From Rhizophagus clarus (Eukaryota; Glomeromycota; Glomeromycetes; Glomerales; Glomeraceae), in contig BLAL01000193.1 of assembly GCA_015698045.1 (NCBI GenBank), positions 1,021,001 to 1,085,000 of the forward strand: a DNA stretch of 64,000 nucleotides, in the 5' to 3' direction. Positions 11,421 through 23,084 of this stretch are shown here, in pieces. Under the pieces are notes generated by a model. It made no database searches. It was not told where the DNA came from and was given only the letters and a program-made list of their open reading frames with translations. Position numbers and translations under genes: made by a program. Position 1 is the first letter of the stretch. Every line of letters begins with the position of its first letter.

Positions 11421-13252
11421 GTTGATAGTGTGGAATGATTGGCTGTCATTGTGTCACGCAGTGGCACATGACAACAATCATGAAATATTGACCATATGGT
11501 TATATCCCTAGTAGCTTTAATGATCATAATAAATTGGATACCACATCAATGTTAAAGCAAATTTGGGAATTACTGATAATTGTCCTGATTATTCAACTAA
11601 TTTATTAATGTAAATATAAAGTAAAAACCAGATCTTTATAGTTTGTAATGCATATTACCAGCAATAAATACATTGTATCTAGCAATAAATGACATCACAT
11701 GCCGAATATGAGCAAAATAATTGGATCATGATCCTATAGAATACCAGATATAAAGCCATATCATGACCAAATCTATATAAGAACTAGATTTATTGTAAAG
11801 GAGTTTGTATCATTAAAAAATAGATATCTGCAGATATTTGAATATCAGGATTGAATGGATATAGAATTTTGGATATCTCGATAATTCAACAGATATCCGT
11901 CAACAGTAACTTGGCCAAATTTTCATAGTGCCGGCTAAAAATTATTTCATTTTCTGGAAACTTATGTAAGACCCAAAATATATATATAAAGGTCAGAGGC
12001 AACCAAAAAAATTTTACTACTAACTATACGCATTTTTACAGGGCCAGAGTTATGATAATTTTGGTTATTATCCAAAACCAGGGGGTCTAAAGAGAAGCAA
12101 AATCACATGATTGTAGTAAAATATTTGTCACCCAGTGTCACTCCCCTTACTTTCTTATTTTTATTAAGTATTCTGGGGACAATTTTTTCAGTTAGTAAAA
12201 ACTTGTTTGTCATGCCCATTATTTGTCACATATGTAATTTCTTAATGCCGTAATTCTGGTCAAATCTGCTCCGCTTAGACATCCCCCAAAACTGGTAATG
12301 GATTTTCACCAGGAATTATCAAAAAGGGAAAAGATTTTCATGATTTTTTTTTTGACTGGTTATATGCAAACTCAAATCTGACCTATATTTCAGGATCCTA
12401 CTTACATTATACAAGCTCTTAAATGGAAAAGTTTGTTTTTTAAAAAGAGATTTTTTCATGAAATAGATATCAGTCTGGAAATATCACAAAAAAAAGAAGA
12501 CAAATTTTTTTATTAAGGTTGGCAAAAAAAGATTTGTGGTACAGTATCCTCTAAATGTTATTAACCCAGTCACACCAACAAAAATTTTGTAGTCATATGA
12601 TTGAAATTTTAATCTTCACATCTGTCATATTCCTCCACGTTTCTATTATTTATATTTATCTGAGGAACAGTTTTTTTCAAGTAGATGAAATTTAATTGTC
12701 ACGTTATTTGTTACTGGATACTTTCACGTATTAGTACATAATTCTGTAATGTGGCCAAAAATAACGTAACTGCAAAATTATTGTCAGTGTGACTGGAGTA
12801 GTTTTTAAATGTATAGTGCATATATGTATATAATTAAAGTTGGCCAAAATTAATTAAACCTGGTTAAATTTGCTGATCAATAATTCATAATTCTGGCCAA
12901 AATTTGTTAATTCTAGCCAAACCTACATAATTTTGGCCTAAATTAAATTAAAATTGAAAAAAATACAGGTTAGCTATAATATTATATTTATAAAATATAA
13001 TACTTTAATTTAAAAGCAAAAGTATAAACTTATTAAATGCTTTTACAATTTTATAAAAAATAATTTCCATTTAATCTTTATTATTCAATTTGAATCTTTA
13101 TTAAAAATTAAAGATTAGAAATTAATACCATTATAAAAAATGCCAATTCCTTCATTAGTATTAACATCACATTATAAAATTTGACATACAAGTAGTTAGA
13201 CCCTTCTGAATAATATTGCTTAACAGTAAAAGACAATTTATTTTAACCAAAG
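11421..13252. other. AT-rich DNA with dispersed repeats, no gene
   Basis: No coding sequence is supported. Positions 12010-12085 repeat a stretch also found at 1535-1600. At 12840-12950 short imperfect repeats of (a)attctggccaaaatt occur. The segment about 11750-11790 resembles stretches near 1865-1920 and 17385-17450 (ccatat...accaaatctt...tataag). Confidence 0.5.
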
Positions 13253-13902
13253 CCCTATAAAAAATATGTGTCCAGATAATGTCCAGAAAATGTCCAGAAT
13301 AATTGTCTAAATAATTGTCCAGAAATTCTGGACACTGTATGTCCGGAAACTGTTCTGAAAACACTGCATTTCCGGGATATTAGGAATTTGTCCTGAAATT
13401 GTCCAGAAATGTATTTTTGTAAAATTTTGCCACAAAAGATGATCAATGGTTAGATGATCATCATTATTCCTTAACCCAGAATTTTTATATCATAGATATA
13501 TAGTATTTTTGCCTGCTCTGCGATTTTAATTAGTACAACAGAAAAGATTTTGAATGTCAGTTTTGTGCTTTTTGCATTTTTTTACAAAATTAATTTATCC
13601 TTTTATGGAAATAGTATCCAGAATTTGTCCTGAACTTTTTCATGTCCGGAATTTGTCTATCTGGTTTTTTTGCTATGTCCAGAATTTGTCCAGGTTTAAC
13701 TGTCTGGAATTTGTCCAAAATTTTATACCGAACAAATACTGGATGAATTCTGGACAAAGTTAGGACATGTCAAAATTTTAAGTATCAGAAGTGTGTCAGA
13801 CATGTACCAAAAAAGTGGACATTTTCCGGACACATCAGATTTATTCCAGACATTTTCCGGACATTTTTGATAACATTTTCTAGACATTTATTTTTTATAG
13901 GG
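13253..13902. mobile_element. 650-bp TIR element, CCCTATAAAAAA family, copy 1
   Basis: It begins CCCTATAAAAAATA and ends with the inverted form TTTTTTATAGGG. It is flanked on both sides by AAG (13250-13252 and 13903-13905), a 3-bp target duplication. Inside, many GTCCGGAAAATGTCC-like and CCAGAATTTGTCC-like words run in both orientations. The short open frames within it encode nothing recognisable. A second copy of exactly the same length lies inverted at 54549-55198, and a divergent one at 55854-57396. The 3-bp duplication would fit PIF/Harbinger-like or CACTA-like transposition, but the tip sequence does not settle the superfamily. Confidence 0.85.
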
Positions 13903-13905
13903 AAG

Positions 13906-14906
13906 TGTTGAAATTATACTCTAAAATTTTTAAATAAGTGTGAAAAATATAAACATTAATTTCTCTATATACAGTATATTAATCATAGCATTATAAAAAT
14001 TAAGATACAAATAGATCTATCTGTCCAAATAACTTTATTTAAGCAATAAAAACTTTGCAGAAACCTGTGATTTGTTGCTATGCAGTTAAATGATCGCTAT
14101 TAAATTATAATGATTTAGTATCTAACACATGACAACAAAGTATCAGATAATCTCGTGAAATTATCAGTGATATACATTTTTAAGGTCGTAGTGTATTAAA
14201 GAATAGTCTTAAATAGATGGTAAATAAGTGATAATTAAGAAGTAAACCCATCAAAAATTAACTGAAAAAATTAATCCAAGTTATTTTTTCGATTCATCAA
14301 AGATTACTTGACGATGTACTTATTTTTTTTAATAGTAAAATTATAATACAATTTTATTATTTGTAAAATTATAAATAAAAAAATATGCTACTCTATTTAT
14401 AAAAAAATATTATTAGAAAAAGTTATTAAATCATTGTAATTAAACATTTTTTTGTTATAGGAAAAACGTGACCATCATTTAATAAAATTAGTCTATAATA
14501 ATATATTTTTTTACTTCTTTATTAACATTGTTTAGAAAAGTATTATTATGTACCTATAAAAACTTTGTATAAATTTTGTGTAAAAATTCATTATGTTGTG
14601 CGGTTACTGTATAATATTAGAAATTTTTATAAAAATTAATTTATTTAAATGTTAAAATATTATTATTATAAAATTTTTATTTTAAAAAATATCTAATTAA
14701 TGTGTGATACAGCATTGTAATTAGTATAACATTAATTGTAATATTATTTTATTAATCTAACTGCTAATGTTTCTCTTGTTATAATTGGATGACCATGAAT
14801 TTTTAAGCGATCAACGTACTAAATTTCTGTTGATATAGTGCCTCTGTGATACAACTATAACAAGGTGAGAACATGATTTGTCAATAAATAGTTCGATTAA
14901 AACTTT

Positions 14907-14938
<32 letters not shown>

Positions 14939-15239
14939 AAAAGAAGGTTTGATAGTTTAATCAAAACTTAAAATGATTAAAAAGAAATTTTTGACAGTTC
15001 AGTCAAAACTTTTAAGTTTTAGCTTAAAGCTTAAAAAGTCTAAATCTGATTTTTATCAATTACCGTGACACATGTGATGTATATAAATACTTTTTTTTAA
15101 CTCATATAATAATAATAATATATGATTCTTAGCTGCAGTTCAATAAGTTAAAAGATTAAGCTTTTTAAAGTTTAAACTATTTTTTTAAAGTTTAAACTTT
15201 TTTTTAAAGTTAACTATTTTTAAACCTTTTCTTTATTCT
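13906..15239. other. AT-rich DNA with homopolymer runs, no gene
   Basis: No gene supported. Contains a run of 26 A at 14909-14934. The stretch starting gtgttgaaattatactctaaa (13905) is related to 17478 onwards, so it is dispersed repeat. Many hairpin-prone A/T runs. Confidence 0.5.
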
Positions 15240-16450
15240 TCCTCTTCTTTGTTCTTCCTCTTTTACTTTCTTTTGTACTTCCCTATCCCTTTTTTCATAA
15301 TTTTCCTTTCCCTCTTTCTCTTTCATCTAAATAATCTAATTTTTTTTATAAAAAAGTCTAATAACAATAATGACAAAAAAGGAAAGAAAGATCTACAGTA
15401 TTCTAGTGAAAGTAGTCCTTATGAGGAATTGAAATGGCCTTGGAGACACCTTCTTATACCATATGATATGAAGTACCTGCTTCAATTTTATCTATGATAA
15501 TATGGGTATAATTTTTTTACTACACGTGCATTATGTGATACAATACAGTATAAATATTAACCGCAGTGATCACAATTTAATTAAAAGTTAAAAAAATTTA
15601 CCGATCAGCTCATACTTTTTTTTTAAAAAATGTTTTGCTATTCTTTTTGAAAATAAAAGTAGATATTCGATTTATTTTTAGTTTATTATATCCTTTTGTC
15701 TTCACTATTAACAGTTGGCATTCTTTTTTTAGATTTTGGTACTTCTTTTTTAGGTTTTTTCAACTCTTTATGAAAATGGTGGATTTTTGTTTTTTTTTTT
15801 ATTTTTTTTTAGGTTTTGTTTTTGTTTCAGCCTTCAAACATGTGCGAATTTAATTACTTTTTTAACAAAATGTCATTTCATTCTTCCTCTTTTTAGACTG
15901 ATTCAGAACGTGAGTTTTTGAGTTTTGCAATTTTTCTTTTTTCAATGAAATTGTATTAATATTTATTTTTTTCTTTTTTTTTTTTTTAGACAGCTGAAAT
16001 TACTTCAAAATTTTAGAAGAGTGAGATTTTGGTAGAAGGATCTGAGGAATTATTTTATTTTTGATTTATTTTAATGAAACATTTACTGATGTTCCATTTT
16101 TTACTTTTTTAGATGGCTAGTTCCGATTTTAAAGTAACAAAACCAATATTTGCATTTTTATATTTTGTAGGACTCTGGCTTAACTTGGATTCTAGGATTC
16201 TAGTAAGTTTTTGAAAAAAATTTCAAAAATTAATAGATTTTTTTTTTTAACTTTTTTTTTAACTTTGTAGGAAAACCAGCTTCAACTTGATATATCAATT
16301 AGCAAGTTTTTGAATGTATAATAAGTTTCACATTCAACTTTATATTTTTTTAATTTATGAAGCGGTTACTGACTGCTTCTTAATATTTTTTTTTTAGGTT
16401 CTAGTGTTCAATTTTTGAACAATGGCAAGTTTTGTCTGAAAACACTAAAT
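15240..16450 (+). other. T-rich segment with possible mini-exons
   Basis: Long pyrimidine tracts, each ending in AG, precede short GC-richer islands: 15360-15496 (reads NNDKKGKKDLQYSSESSPY onwards), about 16110, 16171-16201, 16271-16305 and 16400. Splicing a start at ATGGCTAGTTCC (about 16112) through islands bounded by GTAAC/GTAAGT-like donors and TTGTAG acceptors gives a short peptide (MASSDFKGLWLNLDSRILEN, then QLQLDISISKVLVFNF) that meets a stop. This could be a multi-exon gene remnant with T-rich introns, or only chance. I recognise no domain. Confidence 0.3.
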
Positions 16451-16479
16451 CTCCATACTCCATCACCACTTTTTGTAGC

Positions 16480-16683
16480 TCATGGTTTGTATGTCTTATG
16501 TGTGTTACCATTTTTAATGGTGTGTCTTTCCATTCGTCCAGGACTTGGAATCTTTTCTTCCAAAAGTGATCTTTGAACCTGCTCGCGGCTGAGTTTCATC
16601 TCTTCTCGCAATTCTTTGATTACGCTAACAACTTCTTTTGGTTGTACATTGCCTTTTCTTAATTTCCTGTTTCTTTTCAGAGC
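16480..16683 (-). pseudogene. short coding-like fragment, unrecognised
   Basis: A 67-codon open stretch on the minus strand, bounded by stops, reads a hydrophilic, helix-prone sequence (core EVVSVIKELREEMKLSREQV, then EEKIPSPGR). Its base composition is clearly less AT-rich than the surroundings, which suggests former coding sequence. No upstream ATG or family was identified. It may belong to the T-rich mini-exon region beside it or to a lost transposon. Confidence 0.3.
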
Positions 16684-17079
16684 TTATTCTTGTGGTGTTG
16701 ATTAACAATTTCCACTAACTTGCTCGGTGAAATGTTTTAATAATTTCTGCCGTGATTAGTTCATTACTCCTTTTCTTTTTCTTGGTTCTTATAACTAAGT
16801 TTCATCCATCATCATCTCTAGTATACATTGTAATGAAAAATGTATTGAAAGTGATCACGATTCAAGAAATGATTTGTATATTTGTACAGTATATTCGAAA
16901 CTTATATTTTTTTAAAGTCATTTAATGTTTATTAATTAATGTTTATTAATTATCATTCATAGAACAATTTTATTTTATTTACAATTTAGCATTACAGATT
17001 TGTATATAATTGGATTTAGAATAGAATACTTCATTTATTAAAGTTCATAGAACACTTTATTACAATTTATTTGTGACAT

Positions 17080-17265
17080 CAAAAATAAAAATTATATTTA
17101 ACTTTAATATAAATTTAATGTAACTTTAATACATATTGACGATACAGTAAATATAACTTTGCTATACATTAAATATAACATTAATATATTTTTACCATAC
17201 ATTAAACATAACTTTAATGTACATTGAATATAACGTTAATATAAATTCAACATAACTTTACTAAT
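17080..17265. repeat. degenerate minisatellite (~25-bp units)
   Basis: Repeated words of the type acattaaatataactttaat, with drift between units, follow each other about seven times. Non-coding. Confidence 0.6.
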
Positions 17266-18032
17266 CTCGATACTATTTTTGTATGACCCAATTAAATCAG
17301 GTGGCGATCTCCTTAATATGCATCAACTTTATACACACGATTCACTTAAACTTATCATAAGAGCATGAAACCATATTGCAACCAGATCTTAGTTATAAGG
17401 TTTATGATATAATTTCAACTTGATCATGATGTGATTTCAATTTTAAAAGTTTCCGCAAAGAAATAGTTTGACTAAAGTGTTGAAATTATGCTCTGAAGTC
17501 ACTAAACAGATGTAAAAAAATTTAGAAATTAAAAATTAGTACAGTTTTGTAAAATAAATATTACTCTATGAATGTTTATTATATGCTTAAAAAAATTTAC
17601 AATATAAATATTTTTAACATTTCTGAACAACATCACTTAAGCGCAGTAAGTGATTTCATTTTGCCAAAATACCAAAATTACGCTCTAAATATGTAAAATA
17701 AAAAATAGCCAATTTAGTTGTCAGTTCCATTATAAAAATGCGAGTTTTTTTACAAATATTATAAAATTTAAGACTTAAGCAATAAAAGGTACTTTATTTT
17801 TTAATATTGTTAAATGTACATAAATTTCAGAGCAAAATTTCATCACCTTGGTCAAAGTAGTGTTTTTTTTTAGTTATTTATGTTTTATGCAAAAATTACC
17901 TGAATAACCACTATTACAAGTTTAGAAAAACTTTTTCTACTCGTAAAATTACATATATTTTTACTTTTAAAATTGCATATTTTTTTATTTCTCAATTTCA
18001 ATCTCGTACATTATAAAAAAAATTTTATTATT
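17266..18032. other. AT-rich spacer, no gene
   Basis: Contains a stretch related to 13905 onwards (agtgttgaaattatgctctg) and otherwise nothing recognisable. Confidence 0.5.
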
Positions 18033-18040
18033 CAAGATTG

Positions 18041-19206
18041 TAGTGTTTGGATCTGGATAGAAACCATCATCCGGATAAAATAAAAAAATTATCTGGTTTT
18101 TATCCGGGTTATCTGTCTCAGATAAAAATCCAGATATATCCAGATAAAAACTGAAATCTGGATAAATTTATATAAAAATTTTTTTTGTAGATTGGTTTTA
18201 ACAGATAATTTTGTGGAACCTAATAAATAAATTTCATAGTACTTATTTGTGGCTTTTAATTAAATTTGTGGCAATTATTTAATTAAAATCATTAAAATCA
18301 TAAAAACAATAGTATTTATTAGTTAAAATCGTGGCATTTATTTAATTAAATCATGGCGGCATTTATTTGATTAATTGATGGCTTTAAATTTTGTTTAAAT
18401 TCGTGGCATTTATTTGATTAATTGATGGCTTTAAATTTGTGCATAGCTTTATTTAAATTAAATTCATAGCATTTATATGATTAAATTCATGGCATTTATA
18501 TGATTAAATTTGTGGCATTTATATGATTAAATTTGTGGCATTTATATGATTAAATTTGTGGCATTTATATGATTAAATTTGTGACATTTATATGATTAAA
18601 TTTGTGGCATTTATTTGATTGAAATTTATGCACATTTGTGCCAATTAAAATTTGCAAAATTTTATTAATAAAATTTTGATTTATGAATTATTTATTTTTT
18701 ATCAAAATTAATCTAGCTCTAAGCCATAATTGAAATAAATAAATAGTGCATTTATTTTTGTTAGTATTTTATTTTTATTATGTAAAATGTTTTTTAAATA
18801 AAATGAATTTTACTTTTATTAAATGAAATGATAAATCTTGTAGTAAATTATATTTTTTTTACTCTTTTATTGAATAATTCTATTCTAAACAGTATAAGAT
18901 TTATTGTATTATATAAAATAAATTCTAAATCATGATAAAATAATTTTATTAGACAAATAAATCTTTTTTGATTAATAAATCAATGATACAAATAGAATAT
19001 TTTACCCATGAAATAAAAATTAAAAGAATAAAATAAAAATCAAAAAAAAAAAAAATTTTTTTTTATCCGGATTCCGGGTCAACCCGGGTAATTTTTAACC
19101 GGATTCTTATCCGGGTAAAAACCGCAATTATCCGGATATCCGAAAAAAAAAAATTATCCGGATTCATCCGGTTTCCGGTTGAATCCGGTTACGGATCCAA
19201 ACACTA
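18041..19206. mobile_element. 1.17-kb non-autonomous hAT-type element
   Basis: Ends are TAGTGTTTGGATC (left) and GATCCAAACACTA (right), exact inverted copies. Flanks are CAAGATTG (18033-18040) and CAAGATCG (19207-19214), an 8-bp target duplication with one later change. Both subterminal zones are packed with ATCCGGAT/CCGGATA words, the usual style of hAT subterminal transposase-binding repeats. The centre (about 18460-18625) holds about six 24-bp units containing atttatatgattaaatttgt. No coding capacity. Confidence 0.88.
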
Positions 19207-19214
19207 CAAGATCG

Positions 19215-20107
19215 GAAAGTAATGATAGAACACATGATAATCTATCAATTTCTTAATTTGTATAAGTGTAGTACATTTAAAAAATTTAGTTTAACTACTA
19301 AATGAAGTAATGCGGTTGATGTTACGCAAGATAATTTTAATGAGAATGATCTGCATGTGAGCCAAAAAGCGATCATCTAAAATTCGGTCTGAATTAGTCT
19401 GTAAAAATAATTGGATATCCTCTAAACATCCGGATAAATTAACCGGAAAACCGGATTATATTGATTATATCTGGTAAATTAGCTGGATATCCGGATAAAT
19501 TATCTAGATATCCGGGTTATTCGGATTATATCCGGATGAAACTCTCTAATAAAGATAACAAAAATAAGCCGACTAAAATTATTGATTTCTACCCAGATAT
19601 ATCTTTGTATGTAGTGTAGATTTTTTTTCGCTGGGTGTGAACAATACACTAATTTGCGACGCATAAACATCTATTAAATAAATATGTAAATCTTTATTTA
19701 TGATTATCTATATTACGTATGATAAACTCCGCGTCTTGATATTATCTGGGGGTGTTTGTAGTATAGGGTCGCTGTGCACAGTGAAATTGGTAAGACATAA
19801 TCCATAATACCTTAATGTTAAACAAGCTGCAAGGCATATGTCATTTGTTTAATATTAAATTAGAGATGTGCCATCCGCATAATTCGTGCATAACTTCGGC
19901 CAGGATATAACTGATAGTATCATATACAGTAGTATCAACATGATGTGCATTATGCATATTAGGCGCATCGTAAACTGAAATTTTTTTCATTTTACTCATT
20001 TCTGAATTAACGTTGCTACGAACATTTATGCAATTAATCATAAACTGATTTCAAATACACGCTTAATCGATCAATGTAAATAATGGAATTCGCGTACTTT
20101 ATGACAT
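19215..20107. other. spacer with ATCCGGAT-rich patch
   Basis: Positions about 19400-19545 contain ATCCGGAT and ATATCCGG words like those of the preceding hAT element, perhaps a fragment of a second copy. The rest, including a 66-codon minus-strand open frame at 19841-20041, shows no recognisable gene. Confidence 0.45.
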
Positions 20108-20580
20108 TTACTGAAAGAAATGCAGAATTGCTTGGCATTTTGTGTCACATATAACTAAGCAAAATATCAAATTATTATGCTTGTTTGTTTGCATTAAAAT
20201 TTACAATAATAAAATTTTGACATGGTTGTTTCATCCACATACTAAATAGTTCATATTCATTTCTAAAAAAAAAAATTACTGAAAGAAATGCAGAATTGCT
20301 TGGCATTTTCATACAACTAAACAAAATATTATGTCGATCAAATTATTATAAATTTACAATAATAAATTTTGAAATGGTCGTTTCATCCACATACTAAGTA
20401 GTTCTAATTCATTTCTAACAAAAAAAAATTACTGAAAGAAATGCAGAATTGCTTGGCATTTTCAAACAACTAAACAAAATATTATGTCGATCAAATTATT
20501 ATAAATTTACAATAATAAATTTTGACATGGTCATTTCATCCACATACTAAGTAGTTTTAATTCATTTCTAAAAAAAAAAA
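20108..20580 (+). promoter_or_regulatory. triplicated promoter repeat of kelch gene 3
   Basis: Three direct copies (20108-20275, 20276-20428, 20429-20580) each start ttactgaaagaaatgcagaa, contain ggtcatttcatccacatact (with small changes) and end in an A-run. Copies two and three are nearly identical. The last copy ends directly at the ATG, so the initiation context itself is part of the repeat. A tatgtcgatcaaatta word in copies two and three resembles the conserved promoter motif of kelch genes 1 and 2. Confidence 0.8.
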
Positions 20581-22224
20581 ATGAACTTTATTAATTATTT
20601 GTATGCTAAAAAAACTTTGCTTATTTTTAATATCTTAGTATTAGGAATTTTTGTTATCAAAATTGATTCATTTGTCGGAGAGCGTGTTGGTCATTCTACT
20701 GTTCTTATAGATTCCAAATTGTATTTTTTTGGTGGGATAAAAATCGATTCATATTGTTCGGATGAAATATTTTATCTCGACGTCTCTAAATCATTCGATA
20801 TTGATTCACCGCCATGGAAAAAACTCATAGACTATACAAAAATACCATTTGCGAGTGCAAGTGCTGCAATGTCATTAGTAAATATTAATGGCAAATCTAC
20901 TGTTTATCTTTTTGGTGGAGAGATGCAAGATATAAATACAGATAAAGATCTATCTGATTCAAATGTTCATACTTTTGATCCAAAAACATTCAAATGGGAG
21001 ACAGTTTCCGTTAAAGGCGTTAAAGGTAATGGTAAAATACCTGAAAAAAGAAAAAATATAAATGGTGTTTATGATGATGATAATGGAAAATTATATATTT
21101 TTAGTGGACTAAGTTTCCATAAACAAGATATTGTTAATGAAATGTTAATTTTTGATACAGTTAATTCAATGTGGTCGTATGGTTCAACAAAAAATATGCC
21201 TATTGGACGTATTGGATATAGTGCAACTTTACTAAAAAATGGTGTTATTGCACATATTGGTGGAGTATTAGAAAATGAGAAAAATATTCGTATCAATAAT
21301 ATTGATCTTTATGATACAACAAGAGATACTTGGTCATTAATGGTACGAATAAAATAATAAATATTTAAAATTTTAATGTTTATATTATGATATTTCTTTT
21401 TTTTAAAAAAAAAAAAAAATCATAAACCAAATTTGAATGTTACTGTTTTTTTTAGATTGCAAATAATACTAGTCCAATAGATGATCGTTCTTTTCATTCG
21501 GCTGTATTAGGTAAAGTAATTTACAATATTATAGAACTATTTTATTTTTGTAACAAAATAAATTTATCTCAATTATGAATATTCTAATACTTTGTTTTTA
21601 AGTTTATAATGAAACTATTATAGTTTACGGTGGAACAAAATCAAAAACCACCTCTAAAAAAGTTAATCCTGATGTAATTGTTTTAAATACTCAGAAAAAA
21701 CCTTTTGAGTGGACTGTTCCACATGTGACTAAAAATATCAATCATATAAACTCAACAAGTGGACATACGGCCAATTTAATTGGAGATTATATGATTATAG
21801 CATTTGGTAAACTTAATTTTATCCATATTGTATGTTATTATTTTGTAATTATTGTTAGATAATGAATTTTGAACTGAATATAGGAAATATCACCACGGCC
21901 TCGCACCAACACCATAAAGAGTATAATTCAGATATTTATATAATGGATATAAGAAACTATACATGGGTTCATAAATTTGAACCGAGATCAAATATAACAG
22001 ATCTAACAACAACAAATACAACAGACCCAACAAATCCAACAAATCCAACAAATCAAATAATTACAACAAAATTAACAGCTCAAAGGCTAAAAAATGCATC
22101 TATTGTATTTGGAGTCTCAGTTAGTATCATAATTATTTTAAGTATTATTGGGTTTCTATGTTATAAAAAGCGTAAAAATGAAAAATTTAGATCCAAGTAT
22201 CTTAGGCATGTGCCAAATGAATAG
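20581..22224 (+). CDS. kelch-repeat single-pass membrane protein, copy 3
   Basis: Proposed exons are 20581-21342, 21456-21510, 21603-21806 and 21884-22224, giving 453 residues. It starts MNFINYLY like the other copies. It has a hydrophobic leader, kelch strands (VGHSTVLIDSKLYFFGG, VYLFGG, KLYIFSG, RIGYSATLLKNGVIAHIGG, ETIIVYGG, SGHTANLIGDYMIIAFG), a C-terminal membrane helix (ASIVFGVSVSIIIILSIIG) and a basic tail (CYKKRKNEK). The extracellular stalk carries a TNPTNPTNP repeat absent from copies 1 and 2. At exon 4 the nearer AG at 21858 was rejected because the conserved GNIT junction requires the acceptor ending at 21883. It is 12 kb from the other copies and more diverged. Confidence 0.9.
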
Positions 22225-23084
22225 TAAAATTAAGCGGGCGCTTTTAAATATTAATAATAGACTTAAATACTACGTTAATTTTTAATATAATTCAAACCTA
22301 AAAGTATAATTATTAATAATTAAAGGGAGCATTTTTTGTGATACACGATTTTTTTTTTTAGTTGAATGATAGATACATCAGAAGGATTTTTTTTTAAATT
22401 ATTAAAGAATTTCTTATTAGACTTTTTTATAAACATTAGATTATATGAATAAAAAAAAACTTATTTGTGGGTATCATTAAACGAAAAATCTGATTTTGTA
22501 ATCTTGAATAATTTTTTAAATAATCTTAGAACCTTTTCATTATGATCCTGAATAATATCGTACAATGAGTAAATTATTTAATCAAATTATTGTTATTATT
22601 TAATTTACCTCTTTTAAATTTAGTGTTGATTTCTAATTATAAAATTTTATTAAGTTGTTTGAACAAATTAATTAATTACTACTTCGCCAGTGATACTCAA
22701 ATTTCTTATACAATAAAAACTTTTAAAAAATTTTTTTAAATAAATATATATATTTTTTTTTTGAATAAAAATGAATGTAGAATCATAGCTTTTTAATAAT
22801 ATAAATTTTATCCTTTTAATGCTATTATTACAAAACTTTCGTATGAAGTTTTTTTACTATATGATTTTGAACCAAGAACTGAAATCTCCGTTTCCTCCAT
22901 AGTAAACTTTTTGAGAAGAACAAAAAAATGGTTTGTTAACGAATAAACTTAAATTTAATTTATTATTCGTCAAAAAAAATTTCAGGTTACATATTATTTT
23001 TGTGTAATTAACATCAAATGATTACTGTGCATTTGGGATTCTCATATGACGATCGCCTCAAAATTTAATTAGTAAGTGCTCCAG
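22225..23084. other. AT-rich spacer, no gene
   Basis: No credible coding sequence or recognisable repeat. A few A/T homopolymers. Confidence 0.5.

Noticed and set aside
13554..13763. 69-codon frame, also present in inverted form at 54709-54897
   Set aside because: Conserved only because both lie in copies of the same MITE; no domain and hydrophobic composition from TCCGGA/TTTGTCC words.
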